Positions 10,977 to 20,946 of a stretch of 64,000 nt of DNA are shown here, one piece after another. The position numbers were made by a program, and so were the translations under genes. Under the pieces are notes generated by a model. The model worked only from the letters and a program-made list of their open reading frames with translations, did no database searches and was not told the origin of the DNA. Location of the stretch: contig NW_007360620.1 of the NCBI RefSeq assembly GCF_000192795.1, forward strand, positions 1 to 64,000, read 5' to 3'. The stretch comes from Vavraia culicis subsp. floridensis (taxonomy: Eukaryota > Microsporidia > Pleistophoridae). Within the stretch, counting starts at the first letter, position 1. Each line of letters starts with the position of its first letter.

Positions 10977-11561
10977 GAGGGCGGTGTTGGGCGGCATGAC
11001 GCGAAGGTTTTTTACCTTTGGGTGAGAGAAGCAGCGCTCGAGCAGAGAAGGATCAGAGAGCGCACCGAACCAGGAACGAATTCAATACCAAGCAGATTTC
11101 ATAAGAACTGCCGTCTCCGGGCGCTCCCTCCAAAATAAAACGTAAAATCACCAACAGTTCAAGAGGACGTTGAATGAGCCGTGCAACGCCTTTAATTAAA
11201 CACGCCTTCACACAAAAATAAGCAGCAGCTTCTACCACGGGCACAGCCCACTTTTATGGGCAACCGATTGATCCAACGGGTGTTTCTGGCACGATAAGGT
11301 GCTTCAGGTTTTTCATGCTCATGCAACGAGCAAATTGGACGAGCACGGCGTGTTACGGGCCGCGATGCTAAGAGGCGCTGCAGCCAAGGACAGCACATAC
11401 CGCCCAGCGCAGCAGTTTGTTGGTTAAGCTCTCATCCACGATCAACCGCCCGGCGCGATTACAAAAACATTTCTGAGGTGCGACCCGGTGGACAGACCTC
11501 CTCGTTCACATCAACCTTTTTTACTGTGTAGGATGCTCACAGCCGAACCGGCACGGCAAAA
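10977..11561. other. Intergenic region between convergent genes
   Basis: Separates the converging WD40-like and Arp5 genes. I see no gene, array or strong hairpin. Confidence 0.5.
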
Positions 11562-13325
11562 TCACTCAAAAAGCCGTTCTAGCCCATCTTCCCTGTACAT
11601 CTCCCTGGTTATCACCGGGAAGTGCTCGCAGAAAGATGCACCGCGGAAGGCGTCCAAGATCGGATCCTGAGCCTTGATGAATTTCACTGCACCATACGCA
11701 TTCATCGTACATTCAGCCACCACTCTCTCAAAGAAGCCATCGATCTGTGAAAAGCCGCCCGTTACAAAAACATTTACGTTTTTCTGCTCCTTGCCGATGG
11801 TCTGAAACGCATTTTCTATCATTTCTGACAGGCCGGGCAGCGAGCAGTTCATGATGCTTGGATTGAACACCGCCTCGCCCACCCGCAGACTCTCCGTGTT
11901 GGAGAGCGTCAGGCCCATGTGGTCGCCGTTCATAATCTCAACCGTGTTAAAGTCGAGGAACTCGAACGAGGGATCGAGCCTGTAGATTTCGTTGAGCAGG
12001 TTCTGGTACTTCTCCTCGTAAACACCGTCCTCGTGGTCGATGTCGTTGATTTTTTCGATTATTTCCACCTCCTCCTCCGTGAAAAATTGCTCGTTCTCGT
12101 TCATGTTTGCTACTTTGCTCAGCAGTGCGCTCTCCCTGCTCCTCTTGTTCTTCAATTTCCTCTTCAGGTTCTCCTTTTCCTGGATACGGGCCCTGAGAAC
12201 GAAGAACCTTTCCTTCATGTTCTCAAGGTAGCGCTCCGGTTCGCTCATTTTGAAGTACAAGTCCTCCATCTGCGTGAGCCTGTCCCTCATCCTCGAAAGG
12301 CATTTCTCTATTTTCTGCTTGTTGCGGTAGACCGCTGAGAAGTACACCATCCTGTTTCTTCTGGCAGCACTGTCCACCGACTGTCCGTTGACCTGCGGCA
12401 CATGAGAACGCTCATCCATCTCGAGGTCCTCGTCAGCATTTTGCGAGTTATCGATTATGATTCCATCCCTGTCATCCCCGCCACTCTCATCATTCTCATC
12501 GTTTCCTTCCTCATCATTCTCATCGTTTCCTTCCTCATCATCCTCAGTCCCAGCAACATCATCCTCAGTCCCAGCAACATCATCCTCAGTCTCAGCAACA
12601 TCCCCATCCTCCATTTCCTTCTTCCTCAGCCTCCTCTTCTCCAACGCTTTCTTAACGTTAATCTTCATATTCTCCGCTTTCTCCGCATTCTTCTTCTCCT
12701 CCAGTACGTAACTGCCATTCAGGTCCCTGCTCCTCAGCTTATCATAAATTGACAGCGCTTCTCTTCGGTAATCTCCGGCTACTCTCACGTAGAACTCCGT
12801 CTTTCGTATGTTCTTTGGCCGCAGCAACGCGTTATAATACGCTTTTGCACGCTCACCACCATACGGCAGCGCTACAACGTCATCAAGCCGGTCCATTCTC
12901 ACCAAATGTGTCTCTGAATGCGACGAAGACACGATAATATCGCATTTATTCCGGTCTTTCACGTTGTGCAGGTAGCTGTACACCGAGTCAACCCCCAGCT
13001 GCACGCGCCGTGCGTTGTACACCTCGAACAGCATCTCCGCAATTTCTCTCCTCACTATTTTTGGCGTGCACACGCCCACCGTCAGCACGATATCGTCCAC
13101 CCTGGAAATGGCAAGCTCAGAAAACAAGCAGTCAAGCGTTCCCTCCAGCACATCGTAATTAACCGGTATGTTGTTCACGAACATTTTCTTGATGTAGCTG
13201 TCCTTTGATGGCACGAACGAGTAGCTGTGCTTTGATTTGTACAGAATGTTCTCTTTGGTGCGCGGCTGCGTGCCCGCTATGCCGTACTTTATGGTGCAGG
13301 TGCCGTTGTCTATCACAATTGTCAT
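11562..13325 (-). CDS. ARP5: Actin-related protein 5 (Arp5, INO80 complex)
   Basis: Predicted 587 aa. Arp5 is a nuclear actin relative that works as part of the INO80 chromatin-remodelling complex. The N-terminus has the actin phosphate-1 loop (IDNGTCTIKYG, about 5-15). The C-terminus has an actin-type adenosine loop (FVTGGFSQIDGFFERV) and DPILDAFRGA, matching the Arp5 pattern around the 'PVLDAW-GA' motif. The two actin halves are separated by a large charged insertion at about 205-455. It contains basic coiled-coil (KKALEKRRLRKKE), acidic repeats (VAGTEDD, EEGNDEND) and a second coiled coil; a long charged insertion is characteristic of Arp5. The expected phosphate-2 loop is degenerate (IIVSSSHSETH), so nucleotide binding is doubtful. 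The start is the ATG at 13325, with a CCCCC run 2-6 nt upstream and ATAAATTA at -29. An upstream frame to 13475 is repeat-derived. Confidence 0.85.
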   Translation of the reverse strand: MTIVIDNGTCTIKYGIAGTQPRTKENILYKSKHSYSFVPSKDSYIKKMFVNNIPVNYDVLEGTLDCLFSELAISRVDDIVLTVGVCTPKIVRREIAEMLFEVYNARRVQLGVDSVYSYLHNVKDRNKCDIIVSSSHSETHLVRMDRLDDVVALPYGGERAKAYYNALLRPKNIRKTEFYVRVAGDYRREALSIYDKLRSRDLNGSYVLEEKKNAEKAENMKINVKKALEKRRLRKKEMEDGDVAETEDDVAGTEDDVAGTEDDEEGNDENDEEGNDENDESGGDDRDGIIIDNSQNADEDLEMDERSHVPQVNGQSVDSAARRNRMVYFSAVYRNKQKIEKCLSRMRDRLTQMEDLYFKMSEPERYLENMKERFFVLRARIQEKENLKRKLKNKRSRESALLSKVANMNENEQFFTEEEVEIIEKINDIDHEDGVYEEKYQNLLNEIYRLDPSFEFLDFNTVEIMNGDHMGLTLSNTESLRVGEAVFNPSIMNCSLPGLSEMIENAFQTIGKEQKNVNVFVTGGFSQIDGFFERVVAECTMNAYGAVKFIKAQDPILDAFRGASFCEHFPVITREMYREDGLERLFE

Positions 13326-13388
13326 CGGGGGATCGGCAAAAAATGGTAATTTATTTTGATGGGCAAGTGGACGAAGAAATCTCGAGAG

Positions 13389-13468
13389 ACGGGCAGAGCG
13401 CTTTGAAGAGACGAGCAGAGCGCTTTGAAGAGACGGGCAGAGCACCTTGAAGAGACGGGCAGAGTGCC
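13389..13468 (-). repeat. 22-bp minisatellite, about 3.6 copies
   Basis: Tandem units based on GACGGGCAGAGCGCTTTGAAGA (plus strand) lie about 60 bp upstream of the Arp5 ATG. The unit is not a multiple of 3, which fits a non-coding location. Confidence 0.8.
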
Positions 13469-14926
13469 TAACCAAAAACTGAACGTACTTCTAAAAAATA
13501 AATATTTGATGATGGTACGTTCGTAAGAAAAACCATTTTTGATTCGAACAGAGTACCACGCTGTTGAACGTGTAAGAAATTCCGTTCAGGTACGAAAGGG
13601 TGATACGTGCTGGTTGGTCGTGTGCACAGCATTTTTAGAACAAGCGTTGTTGAAGAGTAAAAAATACCGTGCAAACGGTTGCATTCACCGGCTCGTTCTT
13701 ATAACACGCCTTTTTATCCTCCGCACGCATCAACCTGTCCTGCCCACCACGCCACCCCGTCATAAACAGCTGTTCGCTTCGTTGCCGTACCGGAAGTGCG
13801 GTAAACCAATTCTGTTCGATCTGCTGTTCTAACACCAATTAAATTCTTCAGCTCATAGCACTTAGTGCACTCCACCTCAGCAGCTGCTCGGCACTGCGTA
13901 ACAGCCTGCAAACATAAAAAATTATTTTTTAATGCACAGCAATCGCAATTTGAGGTGTTTTCACCAAACGTACGTTTATGCATCACCACGCGGGTGACTT
14001 AACGCGTATTTCTCGTGCAGTTTCTCCAATCGCTCTTTCGCTCATTTCCACCCGTGTCAGCCCTTCCTTTTTTTACCTCCCTGCCCGTTCCGAATGCTCA
14101 GCATCGAATCATTCCCACGCCTCTGCGTCCTCACAGCCCTCCGTCTAACCTACGAAGTGCACACCATGGACGAAAAGCGGGCAGCAAGATAGCAGCAGGC
14201 ACTCCGATCATTGCCGCCATACCGTAGCCATCACCTGTTCCACCTCTCTCGTATTTGCATCTGTGCCATTCTGAACAAATGCGCTATTTCCACCGTTCAA
14301 GATGCCGAGGATGAAATGAGCAGCTTTTGGCATTATTTTACTTAAAAAGGTAAAAATTTTAGGATGGCTCGGTAGTAAAAGGAACGGTGTGCGCTCTGCA
14401 ACGGTATTTTAACACATGAACGGACCGTGTTTGCACGTTTTTTTGTGGCATTTGGTAATCGTGAACTGCACTCGAACTCAGGAGCGGATGTGCCATGAGG
14501 AAGAGGTGATGATGCTTTTATAACGTACCACCTGCCCTGATCAATGTTGGTGCGCTGCCCTTTCAGGACCTGCCGGTTTTGCGAGTGTATCACTGCTACC
14601 GTGCCACGGGGTGCGTGCACCTGCAGTTCGTGTCTGGTACGTTTTGCAATGGTGGTGACCACCCCTCGTGAACAACCGTTCTCTGCACGCATCCTTACGG
14701 CGTGCTGAGCGTCTCTCACGATCTCCGCCACGAAATACCCAAATGGGCGGTTTCAGTCCAAGCCATTGCAAGCGGAGCTTCTCTTTTTTGCTAAAACTCG
14801 TTTATTTACCGCATCGTGCCGCGCACAAGTGCTCCGTTGTTGTACGACTGCCCACAAATCGCACAGCAACTACCGCATCGCTCGTTCCCACGGTGCATGC
14901 ACACGCATCCAAAGTATCAATCGTAT
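13469..14926. other. Intergenic region
   Basis: About 1.5 kb. The longest frame (minus, 14342-14731, 129 codons) starts at GTG, has no TATA or CCC signal and resembles nothing known. I regard it as chance in a more G+C-rich spacer. Confidence 0.5.
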
Positions 14927-15502
14927 TTATTTCACCCGTTCCCTGCCCTTGAACAGCTCCTTACTAATCCTCGGCATGTGCTGCTCCCTCATCTTCTCAA
15001 GCCTTGTCAAATAGCTGTTATCAACCAGCACCGTGCCATCCCTGCTCATAACAACGATGCCTCCCAGCTTATCGCTGTCCAGCTCTCTGACCTCGCCTTT
15101 GCTCACCCTGCTCCTATCTCTCGCCAACACATACACAACCACGTCCGTCTCATCCCCCACAACATCCATTGTTTGATTGATCAGCTGCTGGTTGAGGTGC
15201 ACGCCTCTCAACCTCTTCTTCACAATCTCAACGAGCGCATTCACGCGTGCCTCTTTCCGCCTCGCCACCTCCAGCTTGTACTCCAACTTTACCTCCGATA
15301 CCCGTTTCAACCTGCTTATCTTCAGCTCATTCAAACGCTTCTTCAGCTCCAACTCCTCCACATCGCTGCGCTCCTTTATCAGTCTGCTCTTCTCTGTGTT
15401 GTAGTCCTCTATTGCTTTTGCTTTCAGTTCATTTATTTTCTCCTTTGCCTCGAAGTAAATGAAATTTATCATTTTGTCGATTGTTGCTCGTTCGTGATCC
15501 AT
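14927..15502 (-). CDS. VMA4: V-type proton ATPase subunit E
   Basis: Predicted 191 aa. Subunit E forms part of the peripheral stalk that links V1 to Vo of the vacuolar proton pump. The N-terminal two thirds is a long charged helix beginning with MINFIYFEAKEKINELKAKA, as in the family (MxxFIxQEAxEKAxEIxxKA). The C-terminal domain has GGIVVMSRDGTVLVDNSYLTRL, matching the family's GG-SRDG-ivv-NTL-RL signature, then MPRISKELF, matching the end of the E subunit. Length is slightly below the usual 225 aa. The start at 15502 has CCCC about 3-6 nt upstream and TACAAAA near -30. An extension to 15550 uses a non-conserved poly-Lys segment. Confidence 0.93.
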   Translation of the reverse strand: MDHERATIDKMINFIYFEAKEKINELKAKAIEDYNTEKSRLIKERSDVEELELKKRLNELKISRLKRVSEVKLEYKLEVARRKEARVNALVEIVKKRLRGVHLNQQLINQTMDVVGDETDVVVYVLARDRSRVSKGEVRELDSDKLGGIVVMSRDGTVLVDNSYLTRLEKMREQHMPRISKELFKGRERVK

Positions 15503-15640
15503 CTGGGGAGGGCACGTTCCTTTTTTTTTGTACTTTTTGAGGCCTTTCACGTTTTATCTGTTGGTGTTTTGGAAGTGATTGGGGACGTGCATAGGCAGAA
15601 GAAGCAAAATAAAGGGCAAATGACGTGTTTGGGGCGAAGC

Positions 15641-15843
15641 GGTGAGGAAAGGAAAGGTGAGGAAAGGAAAGGTGAGGAAAGGAAAGGTGAAGAAAGGAAA
15701 GGTGAGGAAAGGAAAGGTGAGGAAAGGAAAGGTGAAGAAAGGAAAGGTGAAGAAAGGAAAGGTGAAGAAAGGAAAGGTGAAGAAAGGAAAGGTGAAGAAA
15801 GGAAAGGTGAAGAAAGGAAAGGTGAAGAAAGGAAAGGTGAAAA
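15641..15843 (+). repeat. 15-bp polypurine minisatellite, about 13.5 copies
   Basis: Tandem 15-bp units, GGTGAGGAAAGGAAA or GGTGAAGAAAGGAAA, with the plus strand almost pure purine. It lies upstream of the V-ATPase E gene, about 140 bp from its ATG. G/A alternation at one position forms blocks along the array. Open frames through it on both strands are repeat artefacts. Confidence 0.95.
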
Positions 15844-16400
15844 GGCACATTCATAGGATGGATAAAGGAAATGATAAAAAATGAATGGTATGGCAATACC
15901 GGCAGGTAAAATAATGAATAGAAGTGGTTGTGATTTAATGCACAAAAATGCTTAACATAGTTTTATAGCACAAAACTGTGGAACATCAAACGGACAGCAC
16001 TAAAACGATCAAAAGTGCAAAACACCAATCGTACGATCACGGCTAAAAACAAGCAAACAATGCCCTGCAGCTCACAGTACAATATCACCTATCAAATTGA
16101 ACATTTCGTTATTCTCGTACCTTTGTACGATCAGTAGCAGCAATGCTACCCATTCCTACAGTTCAAACGAATTGTTCACAAAATGCGCTCTTTTCCGTTG
16201 AAGATCCCTTCTGCGTCAAGCATCGATGCACAGTCTAAGGTGATAAGCGTAGCGGTGTGCTGTGGAAGCATGTGGATGGATGTAATTAAAGTAAAAATCT
16301 TTTGATCACCGTTCCTTAAAATATAGGCAATCAATGCTTACCCTCTCAATTAAATTCCATTACACGTTTTTTCACCTTCTTTATTATTTATTATTTTTTA
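15844..16400. other. Intergenic region
   Basis: AT-rich spacer between the polypurine array and the 3' end of the 122-codon gene. No gene seen. A T/A-rich stretch at 16370-16407 may hold the 3' processing signals of that gene. Confidence 0.5.
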
Positions 16401-16769
16401 TTATTTCTTTACAAGAGGAGTGTAATTGCATGGACTAACAACGTAGTTCAGTGCGCACGGCTTCTCGTAGTACTGCGTGATCAAAAGGTGATTGGCGTAT
16501 TTTTTAGGTATTTTGTTGAAGTTTCTTGGCACATTCTCGTTCGACAAAAAGAATGTAAAACAGGTTTTGTCTGCAAAATCGCTCTTCTGCACGATAAGAA
16601 CATGATCGTCATCTCGGTGCCCACCGATTGCCAGTTTATAACCGCATTGGAAATATACAATGCTTTTCCTATGCTCTTTCTTGTAGTAAATGCATACTTT
16701 GCGGTTTGCTTTCGTCTTTAGTTTGTTAAGCCATTCGTCTTTTAGGCCCTGTACGATTGAAAAGCTCAT
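16401..16769 (-). CDS. Small hypothetical protein, 122 aa
   Basis: Predicted 122-aa basic, globular-looking protein without signal peptide or membrane span; not recognised. It contains alternating hydrophobic segments typical of beta strands (KVCIYYKK, SIVYFQCGYKLAIGG, HVLIVQKS, CFTFFLSNE), so a small all-beta or alpha/beta fold is plausible. The ATG at 16769 is directly preceded by ACCC, matching the CCC start-site signal of the conserved genes, which is the main reason to believe it is real. A weak TATG lies near -26. It stands alone in an AT-rich area, with 0.7 kb to the next gene. Confidence 0.6.
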   Translation of the reverse strand: MSFSIVQGLKDEWLNKLKTKANRKVCIYYKKEHRKSIVYFQCGYKLAIGGHRDDDHVLIVQKSDFADKTCFTFFLSNENVPRNFNKIPKKYANHLLITQYYEKPCALNYVVSPCNYTPLVKK

Positions 16770-17484
16770 GGGTTAAGGATGAGCAAAAAACATATGCACA
16801 CGCGAGATGAAAGGTGCTTGAGGTGTTAAGAAGTAAAATAAAACAAGATATAGGGAAAAGTGCAGTGTTGGACAGTAGAAAGACTGTATGAAAGTAAAAT
16901 ACAAGGTCCGACAAAAAAGCATGAACGAGATGTTGAGCCGTGGAAATGATTTCCAGAAATACAACACTAATCCATTGTCACACGAATAAAATGCGTGTTA
17001 ATGTGTTCGTAGAACGCCATTTAACTCGACCAATAGTAAGCGTTCTTGTACAAGCTCAGAACAGAGCGTTTTATTTCCTTATTCACATTTTTATGTAACA
17101 TTCACTAAAGTTGATGTATGTGTTAGTGTATAAAAATTTATTAAGATGTACTACAAAGTAGATATTGCTTATAAGTGATGACTAAGTGCTTCTCGGAAAG
17201 AATGAGCTGCACAACAGCTTTTGACTATATATTCAGTGCAAATACGTGAAACAAACATTTTTGATTTCTCTCGAAGGGTCAAATAATTTATTTTTTTCGA
17301 TTTATTAATAAGCTTCTGAGTTGTCTTTTTATTCATGCGATGATGATATCATCTAATGTTTGTTCACAATAATAATGAACTGTAATATCAGATGTAAAAA
17401 CTACTACAAAAACACATGCAATATTTAGACAACACAAATCCATGAATATTATTTAATCTTATGATTCTCATATCTGGGTGTTAT
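16770..17484. other. AT-rich intergenic region
   Basis: No gene. Short minus-strand frames at 16726-16967 precede the ATG at 16769 and carry no signals. Confidence 0.5.
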
Positions 17485-18684
17485 TTACTGGCGTATTAAC
17501 TCTTCCAGATGTCCTCTAACACACTTATAAAGATCACAAACTTGTTGTTCCATATGTTCAGAGTTGTTATAATCCAACTCCTCAATTTTCTTAAGTATTT
17601 CATCTCGCCTTTCAGAATAGCTTGTGGAGAGATACCGTCCAATATATCCATACAACCATTTTACGTTTTGTCTTAGTGCATCCTTCATATGATCTGAATA
17701 GATACTAAGAATCTCCTTAAGAATGTATTTTCCATTTAAGTGCTCCATGCTTAGATTCTTATCCCAAGTAGCGAGACAATCATATTTTGTAAACCCAATC
17801 TTGTCAAATAAACCAGACAGCAAAAAGAATAGAGGCTCATATCCCTCCAAAAAAGTATCGCAAACAGTATCAGGATTACTCGCACCACAAACTGTTGAGC
17901 AAGTATACTCCAACTCGGAAAAAAATACGTACTTAGAAATAACGCTTGACTTAACTTTGAAGACACAAAGAAGTTGTGAAAACAGAAATGTACGAACAAA
18001 GGAACGATAAACGATCTGTCTCAGTATATTCTGTTTGTTATCGAACGGATTATCTCCTCTATTCCTCAGTTTTATGCATGATGTTGCAATGTTTTCGATT
18101 CTGCTGACAAGATATATCGTGATCGCTTTATCACGCAGCAATATTTTTGTTACATTGTTGTGGAACTGCACAAAATACCCACAAAGGCTTGTAAACTCAG
18201 AAAAAAGCAAACACTTGTCAACAACTTTGTTTCCGTACAGCATTTCTAATGAGTTTTCAAATAAAATATCGATCACATTTTGCATAATAAAACATCTATT
18301 ACGATGAGAATGCCTACAACCTACACATTTCACACTTTGACTACTAAAATACTCTGCCTCACTTATCTTCTCATTAGTTGTTAGCATAGAATACCCTTCA
18401 TTGTCATAGCTGACATAATTCACCAGCAACAGAGAAATTTTTTTCTCACCCTCACAAGGAACATCAACTTGTGCAATATCCAGCTCCAGAAATAACAATT
18501 TAAATCTTTTCATTTGTTCTTCTTCGCTTGTCCTAAATGTAATATATTCTGAAATATGTGACAAAATATCACAATTATCTGTTCCCGTATTAATTATCGT
18601 TCTCATATTTGTATGTAAACAACGTGCAAACTTAACCAACATTTTTTTTAGATTATCAAAATACCTGGATAACTCCAAATCTCC
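17485..18684 (-). CDS. 3' part of a lineage-specific gene split by an in-frame TAA
   Basis: Open for 399 codons directly after an in-frame TAA (18687-18685) that ends the upstream 5' part. The first ATG comes only at 18642 and has no CCC or TATA signal, so it reads best as the continuation of the 18685-19002 frame. The predicted segment is mainly helical and hydrophobic/aromatic-rich, without an obvious membrane span or known domain. Around residue 125 CVGCRHSHRNRC is a Cys/His cluster that could bind zinc. The C-terminus is an acidic helix. Codon use is AT-rich compared with the housekeeping genes. It could instead be a separate gene that happens to share the frame. Function unknown. Confidence 0.55.
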   Translation of the reverse strand, partial: GDLELSRYFDNLKKMLVKFARCLHTNMRTIINTGTDNCDILSHISEYITFRTSEEEQMKRFKLLFLELDIAQVDVPCEGEKKISLLLVNYVSYDNEGYSMLTTNEKISEAEYFSSQSVKCVGCRHSHRNRCFIMQNVIDILFENSLEMLYGNKVVDKCLLFSEFTSLCGYFVQFHNNVTKILLRDKAITIYLVSRIENIATSCIKLRNRGDNPFDNKQNILRQIVYRSFVRTFLFSQLLCVFKVKSSVISKYVFFSELEYTCSTVCGASNPDTVCDTFLEGYEPLFFLLSGLFDKIGFTKYDCLATWDKNLSMEHLNGKYILKEILSIYSDHMKDALRQNVKWLYGYIGRYLSTSYSERRDEILKKIEELDYNNSEHMEQQVCDLYKCVRGHLEELIRQ

Positions 18685-19002
18685 TTAATTATCCTTTGTT
18701 GTTTGATTATATTCTTGTGCAAAATCTTCTCTCATATTTATCACTTTAAAAATGACATTTTGCAACTTTTCAAGCCTGTCCGAGCGACCTTCATTCGATT
18801 GTCCGCTCATTCTCTTGCGTTTTCTTGAGCTGCTCGTTCCCGCACTTTCACTATCATGTTGTGCATGTTCTTGTGATCCATCGCTACACGCGGTCAACTG
18901 CGTAGGATGGCCGACTACTTCCATACCAGGATATATGAAAGTGTTGCTTGAAGAACTTTCTCCGATATGTCCACTATCCTCGTCGGGATACGAGTTATCC
19001 AT
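18685..19002 (-). CDS. 5' part of the same split gene (Ser-rich, NLS-like)
   Basis: 105 codons from the ATG at 19002, ended by TAA at 18685-18687. The segment is polar and Ser/Glu-rich, with a basic cluster (SSSRKRKRM) that could act as a nuclear localisation signal and a helical end (LEKLQNVIFKVINM). TATAAT lies 28 nt upstream of this ATG (19030-19025 on the minus strand), supporting 19002 rather than the in-frame ATG at 19041. The same frame resumes immediately after the stop and stays open for about 400 codons, so an intact ancestral product of roughly 505 aa is likely. Alternatives are a natural short protein, or a base-call error at the TAA. Confidence 0.55.
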   Translation of the reverse strand: MDNSYPDEDSGHIGESSSSNTFIYPGMEVVGHPTQLTACSDGSQEHAQHDSESAGTSSSRKRKRMSGQSNEGRSDRLEKLQNVIFKVINMREDFAQEYNQTTKDN

Positions 19003-19024
19003 CACATACACCGATCTTATCAGT

Positions 19025-19030
19025 ATTATA
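19025..19030 (-). promoter_or_regulatory. TATA-like box
   Basis: TATAAT on the minus strand, 28 nt upstream of the ATG at 19002. Confidence 0.5.
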
Positions 19031-19041
19031 ATCATTTGCAT

Positions 19042-19585
19042 ATTTGGTAAGGGGTATTAACAAATTTTTTGTATTTATACGCTTTCCTAAAGTGCACAAA
19101 CGGAAAAATCATACCCTTATTCATATGATGTGTAAATATTGAGCCAGTGAGCATGGAATAGCAAGAGTCATGTAATTGCTAAAATGAACAAAAATAATAA
19201 ATAGCCTGGATAATACTTGGTTTATGTACCAACATTTTTTGTCAATAATACGTTTATTTACTTTCGACTTACTACATATAGTACATAGTGCAGAACGGGT
19301 AGATATATTTACTTCTTTTACTCATACAACTGATCTATTGAACCATGTTTAATGACAAAGAACATGTTGTAAAGATGTTTAGCTACTTACATCAGCGAGT
19401 AGATCCTGAAATGTTTCTTATGCTCAGTTCTATGCAAAGACTAACTTTAGCTGCACTGCTTGTTTTTCAAAAAAGGATGTATGAATGGATAGTATACCAA
19501 AATAACGCTTTTGAATATAACTAAAACATCAGGTCATTCCTTTCTACCAACTGTTGTATAGTTACAAATCAATAAATCATTTTCA
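19042..19585. other. AT-rich intergenic region next to the Helitron remnant
   Basis: This would hold the 3' end of the Helitron, which reads on the minus strand. I could not find a convincing hairpin followed by CTRR, so no boundary is set. Confidence 0.5.
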
Positions 19586-19957
19586 TTATAATGGCTCATT
19601 ATACACAACATTTCTTGTGTATACTTTACCATTCTCACACTTTCCTTGGTCTCCATTGTCAGCAATATACACCCTTAGACCGTCTGCATAGCGCACTCTC
19701 GACAAAGCTACGTACAACTGACCATGCACAAAGACTGGGTAGTGCAGATAAACACCTACTTTGTCAAATGACTGACCCTGTGACTTGTAGATTGTCATCG
19801 AAAACGAAAGAAGAACCGGAAACTGTCTTCTCTTGAGTATGAATGGCAGCTGTGTTTCGCTAAATATCATTGTAATCTCGCCCGTTGTAGGAGCATTGTA
19901 CCTGTTTATGTCACGATGAATGTTCTTGTTGAACACCATGTTCAGGTCCATCAACAC
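19586..19957 (-). pseudogene. Helitron PIF1-like helicase, C-terminal fragment
   Basis: 123-codon fragment. It contains FILKRRQFPVLLSFSMTIYK, then SQGQSFDKVGVYL (helicase motif V region), then HGQLYVALSRVR (motif VI) and a VYIAD ending. These match the C-terminus of Helitron and PIF1 helicases, where the final motifs help couple ATP hydrolysis to DNA unwinding. Motifs I to IV are absent and the fragment has no plausible start, so it is non-functional. Confidence 0.85.
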
Positions 19958-19987
19958 TTTCCTTCACGCACTGCACTTCTCTCAACC

Positions 19988-20752
19988 TCAGCAAGATTCT
20001 GCACACGGGTTGACTTCTCTTATTGTCCTGTCAAGATTGTGTAGTATTGCTCTATTACACTTCTCATTTGCAGGGTTTCTCGATCTCAGATCTGTGGCAT
20101 CGTTTGTATCAATCACATACAACTGTGAGTATCTCCTGTTAGTGTTTTCAAGCGGGTTTATATTGTATGTGTTGTGGTAGACCTGACCATGCACCTTGAA
20201 GAAGTACACCCCTCGTGTGAATTGCTCCACATGTGCACCCATCGACGCAAACGACAGGGCACTGTTGTACGATCGTATGTTGGCCTTGAAGTTTTTATGA
20301 TCGCTGCTTGCTGTATCGGTGAACGGCGATCTGAGATACTCTGGATAGCTATCTCGTGGTGTGTAGGCCAGCTTGCCGAAGTGATAGCAGCTCTTGTACG
20401 CACGTCTACGGTGTGCCTCGTCTTTAAAGTGCATTGCCGTACAATTCGCACAGATCTGGTTGAGCTCACCAGCATAGTGCTCGGCTGTTTCACTTTGTAC
20501 GTGATAGCCGTTACTATCAGTACTCTCATCAGATCCATCGCCACCGGCAAGACGATCATCTGATGACTCATCATCGTGATGAGATTTGTCACTGCACTCA
20601 CCCATGAAAGTGATGCTGTCCTTATGTTCGTGTAAACAACCTTTTGTATTACCATGGTCTTGGTTGTTTACCAAACCATTAGTGTCTAATTTAATATTTT
20701 TTTCAATCTTCAGCTTTTCTTGCTCCATTGCCAACTTGTAGTTGGAAATCAA
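19988..20752 (-). pseudogene. Helitron N-terminal region fragment
   Basis: About 255 codons. After a polar, possibly coiled leader comes CANCTAMHFKDEAHRR, a Cys pair typical of the N-terminal domain of Helitron proteins. Then follow SCYHFGKL, NIRSYNSALSFASMGA, RGVYFFKVHGQVYHNT, SQLYVIDTNDA, NPANEKCN and LDRTIREVNPCAES, in the order seen in Helitron transposases just before the Rep domain. The frame stops right after REVNPCAES, where family members continue with a Tyr/Phe and Met-rich helix. The deletion breakpoint therefore lies at about 19988-19995. Confidence 0.85.
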
Positions 20753-20946
20753 CTTCTGAAAATTACTACATTTCCTTTTGACTCCTCCACTTCCTTTTTA
20801 ATTGACATGATTTTGTCGCCACTCTTCATCTTGTCGATCCAAGTCTCCATAATAAATTTTTGCAGCCTTGTAAACGGCTTAGCAAATGGTTTAACAACAG
20901 CTTCCTTGCTGGAAGAAGATGATTTATCAGACGAATTATAATACAC

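Larger units (their letters stand above)
19586..20946 (-). mobile_element. Decayed, internally deleted Helitron
   Basis: Two coding remnants on the minus strand match opposite ends of a Helitron Rep/helicase polyprotein. The upstream part (19988-20752) is the conserved N-terminal region; the downstream part (19586-19957) is the last portion of the PIF1-like helicase. Only about 30 bp separates them. The HUH Rep nuclease and most helicase motifs (Walker A and B onward) are therefore missing, so the element cannot be autonomous. A short frame at 20749-20946 ends where the N-terminal frame begins, in another phase; it may be a frameshifted extension. Element termini were not identified, so the limits are those of the coding remnants. 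Confidence 0.8.

Noticed and set aside
14342..14731. 129-codon minus-strand frame
   Set aside because: GTG start, no start signals and no recognisable protein pattern.
15429..15945. Open frames through the 15-bp polypurine array
   Set aside because: Pure repeat translation (ERKGE or FPFFT type) on both strands.
19042..19585. Helitron 3' terminus (hairpin plus CTRR)
   Set aside because: No hairpin followed by CTRR could be identified with confidence.
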